Assembly (NCBI RefSeq): GCF_020829495.1
Contig: NZ_JAIVFQ010000051.1
Span: 1 to 54,350, forward strand
DNA: 54,350 nucleotides
Direction of reading: 5' to 3'
From: Nostoc favosum CHAB5714
GTDB taxonomy: Bacteria > Cyanobacteriota > Cyanobacteriia > Cyanobacteriales > Nostocaceae
In this document: in pieces, positions 53,007 to 54,350 of the stretch
Layout of the letters: the number at the start of each line of letters is the position of its first letter
Position numbering within the stretch: the first letter of the stretch is position 1
Notes under the pieces: generated by a model
What the model was told of the DNA's origin: nothing
What the model saw: the letters and a program-made list of their open reading frames with translations, nothing else
Database searches by the model: none
Made by a program: the position numbers and the translations under genes

Positions 53007-53936
53007 GTGAAATTTTGTCTTTTCATTTGTATTAGCAAAATTGTGACACAACCAAATTCAAAAATTCAGGGACGTTTCTATCCACTTAAGCATGAAGAAT
53101 GGCTGAAAGCCTGCCGTGAACTCACACCAGCACAGAGGGATGTCCTGTACTACATCCGAACCATTGACCCTTATAACCAAGGGATTGATATCAATGCCGC
53201 TGAGGTAGCTCGTCAGCTGTCAGCACCAGAGCGGATAGTCCACAGGCAAACTGTAAGCCGCGCTCTTAAGGAATTAGACGCAAAGGGATTCATTGATCTA
53301 GAGCTATTGCAAGTCAGAACCAAGGTGAAACCAAAGGGATTATGGTGCAATGACACACCCGAATTTATTGAAGACACCGATGGTGTGATGATGCACCCAA
53401 GGTGTGATGAAGCACCAATGGTGTGTGAAGACACCGATGGTGTGATGACGCACCCAAGGTGTGATGACGCACCGAGTGCGATCGCCACACACCACGCTGG
53501 ATCACCACGCACCACGATGGATCATGACGCACCATGCGCGATCGCCACGCACCATGCGGAGGCTAAAAGCCTTGTGGAGAGAGAATTTCAAAACCCTAAG
53601 ATCAATAAGAATTATTTAGACCTTATAAAGACTCTCTCAGAAGAGGAGCGAGCGAATTTTCTAGAATTTTGTGAGGAAAAAACCAAAAATCTTAGCCAGC
53701 CAGTGAATGACATTGAGGCATGGTTAGCTCACAAGAACAAAGCCGGAAGAAATCGCTGGGAGGTTTATTACGAAAAATATCTGGCTTCAAAACAGGTACA
53801 AGCCAAAAAAACTGAAACAAAAAATGCTCGAGACGAATTCCGTCGAGAAATTGAGGAACGGGAACGACAGGCTCAAAGAGCTTGGGAAGAGTCGCAAAGC
53901 CAAAATCTCGTTGAGAACACTGGAGGTGCGACGTGA
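53007..53936 (+). CDS. Winged-helix plasmid replication initiator with internal iterons
   Basis: A 309-residue protein. Residues 24-110 form a winged helix (YPLKHEEWLKACRELTPAQR, AAEVARQLSAPERIVHRQTV, RALKELDAKGFIDLELLQV) as in phage and plasmid initiators. Residues 120-190 are a His/Asp-rich repeat region encoded by five 19-bp iterons. The C-terminal part contains a short helical domain (LSEEERANFLEFCEEKT) and a charged coil. The gene overlaps dnaB by four bases (GTGA). The GTG at 53007 is uncertain; GTG 53043 is another option. By analogy with lambda O it should bind its own gene and load DnaB. Confidence 0.75.
   Translation: MKFCLFICISKIVTQPNSKIQGRFYPLKHEEWLKACRELTPAQRDVLYYIRTIDPYNQGIDINAAEVARQLSAPERIVHRQTVSRALKELDAKGFIDLELLQVRTKVKPKGLWCNDTPEFIEDTDGVMMHPRCDEAPMVCEDTDGVMTHPRCDDAPSAIATHHAGSPRTTMDHDAPCAIATHHAEAKSLVEREFQNPKINKNYLDLIKTLSEEERANFLEFCEEKTKNLSQPVNDIEAWLAHKNKAGRNRWEVYYEKYLASKQVQAKKTETKNARDEFRREIEERERQAQRAWEESQSQNLVENTGGAT
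53382..53476. repeat. Five 19-bp iterons (candidate replication origin) inside the initiator gene
   Basis: Units begin at 53382, 53401, 53420, 53439 and 53458, exactly 19 bp apart, with consensus ggtgtgatganGcacc plus three variable bases. Each is a dyad (ggtg ... cacc). A further repeat group (gcgatcgccacRcaccaYgc at 53478 and 53538) and an AT-rich stretch at about 53580-53632 follow. Confidence 0.85.
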
Positions 53937-54350
53937 TTGATAAATTGCCACCCCAAAACATCGAAGCGGAAGAGGCGATTTTAGGCGGAATTATGCTTGA
54001 TCCAGAAGCAATCGATAGGGTGAGCGATGCCTACGGCGGTAAACAACGCTTAATTCCCGAAGCCTTTTACATTAGCGCCCATAAAGATATCTATCAAGCA
54101 GCTTCCCGGCTCCACAGTCAAGGTAAACCCACAGACTTGCTTGCAGTCACCAGTTGGTTGGCTGACCACGATTTACTTGTTCGTATCGGCGGGAGAAATA
54201 AATTAGCAACTCTGGTAGACCGCACAGTGTCAGCTGTCAACATCGACACCTTAGCCGAGTTGGTAATGGACAAATTCGTGCGTAGACAGTTAATCAAGGC
54301 TGGAAATGAAATTGTACATTTGGGTTACGAGACAGAAACTGAGTTACCAC
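53933..54350 (+). CDS. dnaB: DnaB replicative helicase (N-terminal part, runs off the window)
   Basis: GTG 53933 opens a frame that reaches the end. It codes the DnaB N-terminal domain: PPQNIEAEEAILGGIMLDPE, then AFYISAHKDIYQAASRLHSQ, then PTDLLAVTSWLADHDLL. The hexameric helicase unwinds plasmid DNA after loading by the initiator. The start overlaps the initiator stop (GTGA), with ggaggt just upstream, so the two are translated together. A dispersed repeat adds SDAYGGKQRL between the first two helices; intact in-frame insertion is tolerated there. Confidence 0.93.
   Translation, partial: MIDKLPPQNIEAEEAILGGIMLDPEAIDRVSDAYGGKQRLIPEAFYISAHKDIYQAASRLHSQGKPTDLLAVTSWLADHDLLVRIGGRNKLATLVDRTVSAVNIDTLAELVMDKFVRRQLIKAGNEIVHLGYETETELP
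54023..54050. repeat. Small dispersed repeat in dnaB
   Basis: The unit gcgatgcctacggcggtaaa followed by caacgct is the same word set as 12459 and 41134, here in frame between the first helices of DnaB. Confidence 0.6.

Noticed and set aside
53213..53515. Minus-strand frame rich in GASSHLGC repeats
   Set aside because: Produced by the iterons read backwards.
53370..53560. CRISPR-like array
   Set aside because: The repeats are contiguous 19-bp units with no unique spacers and lie in a coding frame; they fit iterons instead.

Overview
The window looks like part of a large conjugative or mobilisable plasmid of a filamentous heterocyst-forming cyanobacterium (Nostoc/Anabaena type). The evidence is the many HIP1 octamers (gcgatcgc), small dispersed repeats of the Nostoc kind (units containing gtccgcagga and cgcattggcggagc), and a gene set that is almost entirely plasmid biology: type IV secretion, a relaxase, three partition modules, a PRTRC locus, a primase, a replication initiator and DnaB. 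No rRNA, tRNA or CRISPR array was seen. Species and novelty cannot be settled without database searches.

Layout. 1-1650: debris (a possible transposase start, a helicase without its C-terminus, a macrolide-phosphotransferase-like remnant). 1.8-4.5 kb: a hybrid sensor histidine kinase. 4.6-5.7 kb: an S1-domain protein. 5.9-16.6 kb (minus strand): a type IV secretion operon (an acidic protein, VirB2-like, VirB3-VirB4 fusion, VirB5-like, VirB8-like remnant, VirB10, VirB9-like). It is interrupted at 9-10.8 kb by an AT-rich cargo gene lying between 84-bp imperfect direct repeats. 16.9-20.7 kb: AT-rich cargo, with a helicase carrying an in-frame stop, a frameshifted repeat/OB-fold gene and an Rpn/DUF4351 nuclease with a duplicated tail. 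20.8-24.2 kb: an 1141-residue protein carrying the DFDGD polymerase signature and an RdRP (QDE-1)-like motif order. 24.4-27.2 kb: signalling genes. 27.4-31.9 kb: a complete PRTRC operon (E-C-F-B-A-ThiF) containing the parts of a bacterial ubiquitin-like system. 31.9-37.5 kb: accessory genes (Uma2 nuclease, TIR-GUN4-GUN4 protein and neighbour, Gp157-like, HNH, PD-(D/E)XK-like). 37.6-41.4 kb: primase, relaxase, MobC-like protein and a probable oriT. 41.4-44.3 kb: a parMRC-type partition locus whose centromere has two blocks of 11-bp iterons, followed by a ParA-like ATPase. 44.5-49.9 kb: a membrane protein, a lipoprotein, three small charged proteins (two of them clear paralogues) and a Ycf46-like AAA ATPase. 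50.2-52.3 kb: a second, damaged partition region in which an actin-like gene and a ParA gene are fused head to head, both without their N-termini. 52.4-54.35 kb: an XRE regulator, a winged-helix initiator with five 19-bp iterons inside its own gene, and an overlapping dnaB that runs off the end.

Together, initiator, internal origin and DnaB would replicate the plasmid; ParM/ParR/parC and ParA proteins would segregate it; relaxase, MobC-like protein and oriT would mobilise it. The secretion operon appears damaged. Redundant and broken partition genes and several truncations suggest a co-integrate that is still being pruned. The most unusual elements are the RdRP-like polymerase, the lambda-O-like internal origin, the iteron centromere, the repeat-flanked cargo gene in the conjugation operon and the TIR-GUN4-GUN4 fusion.
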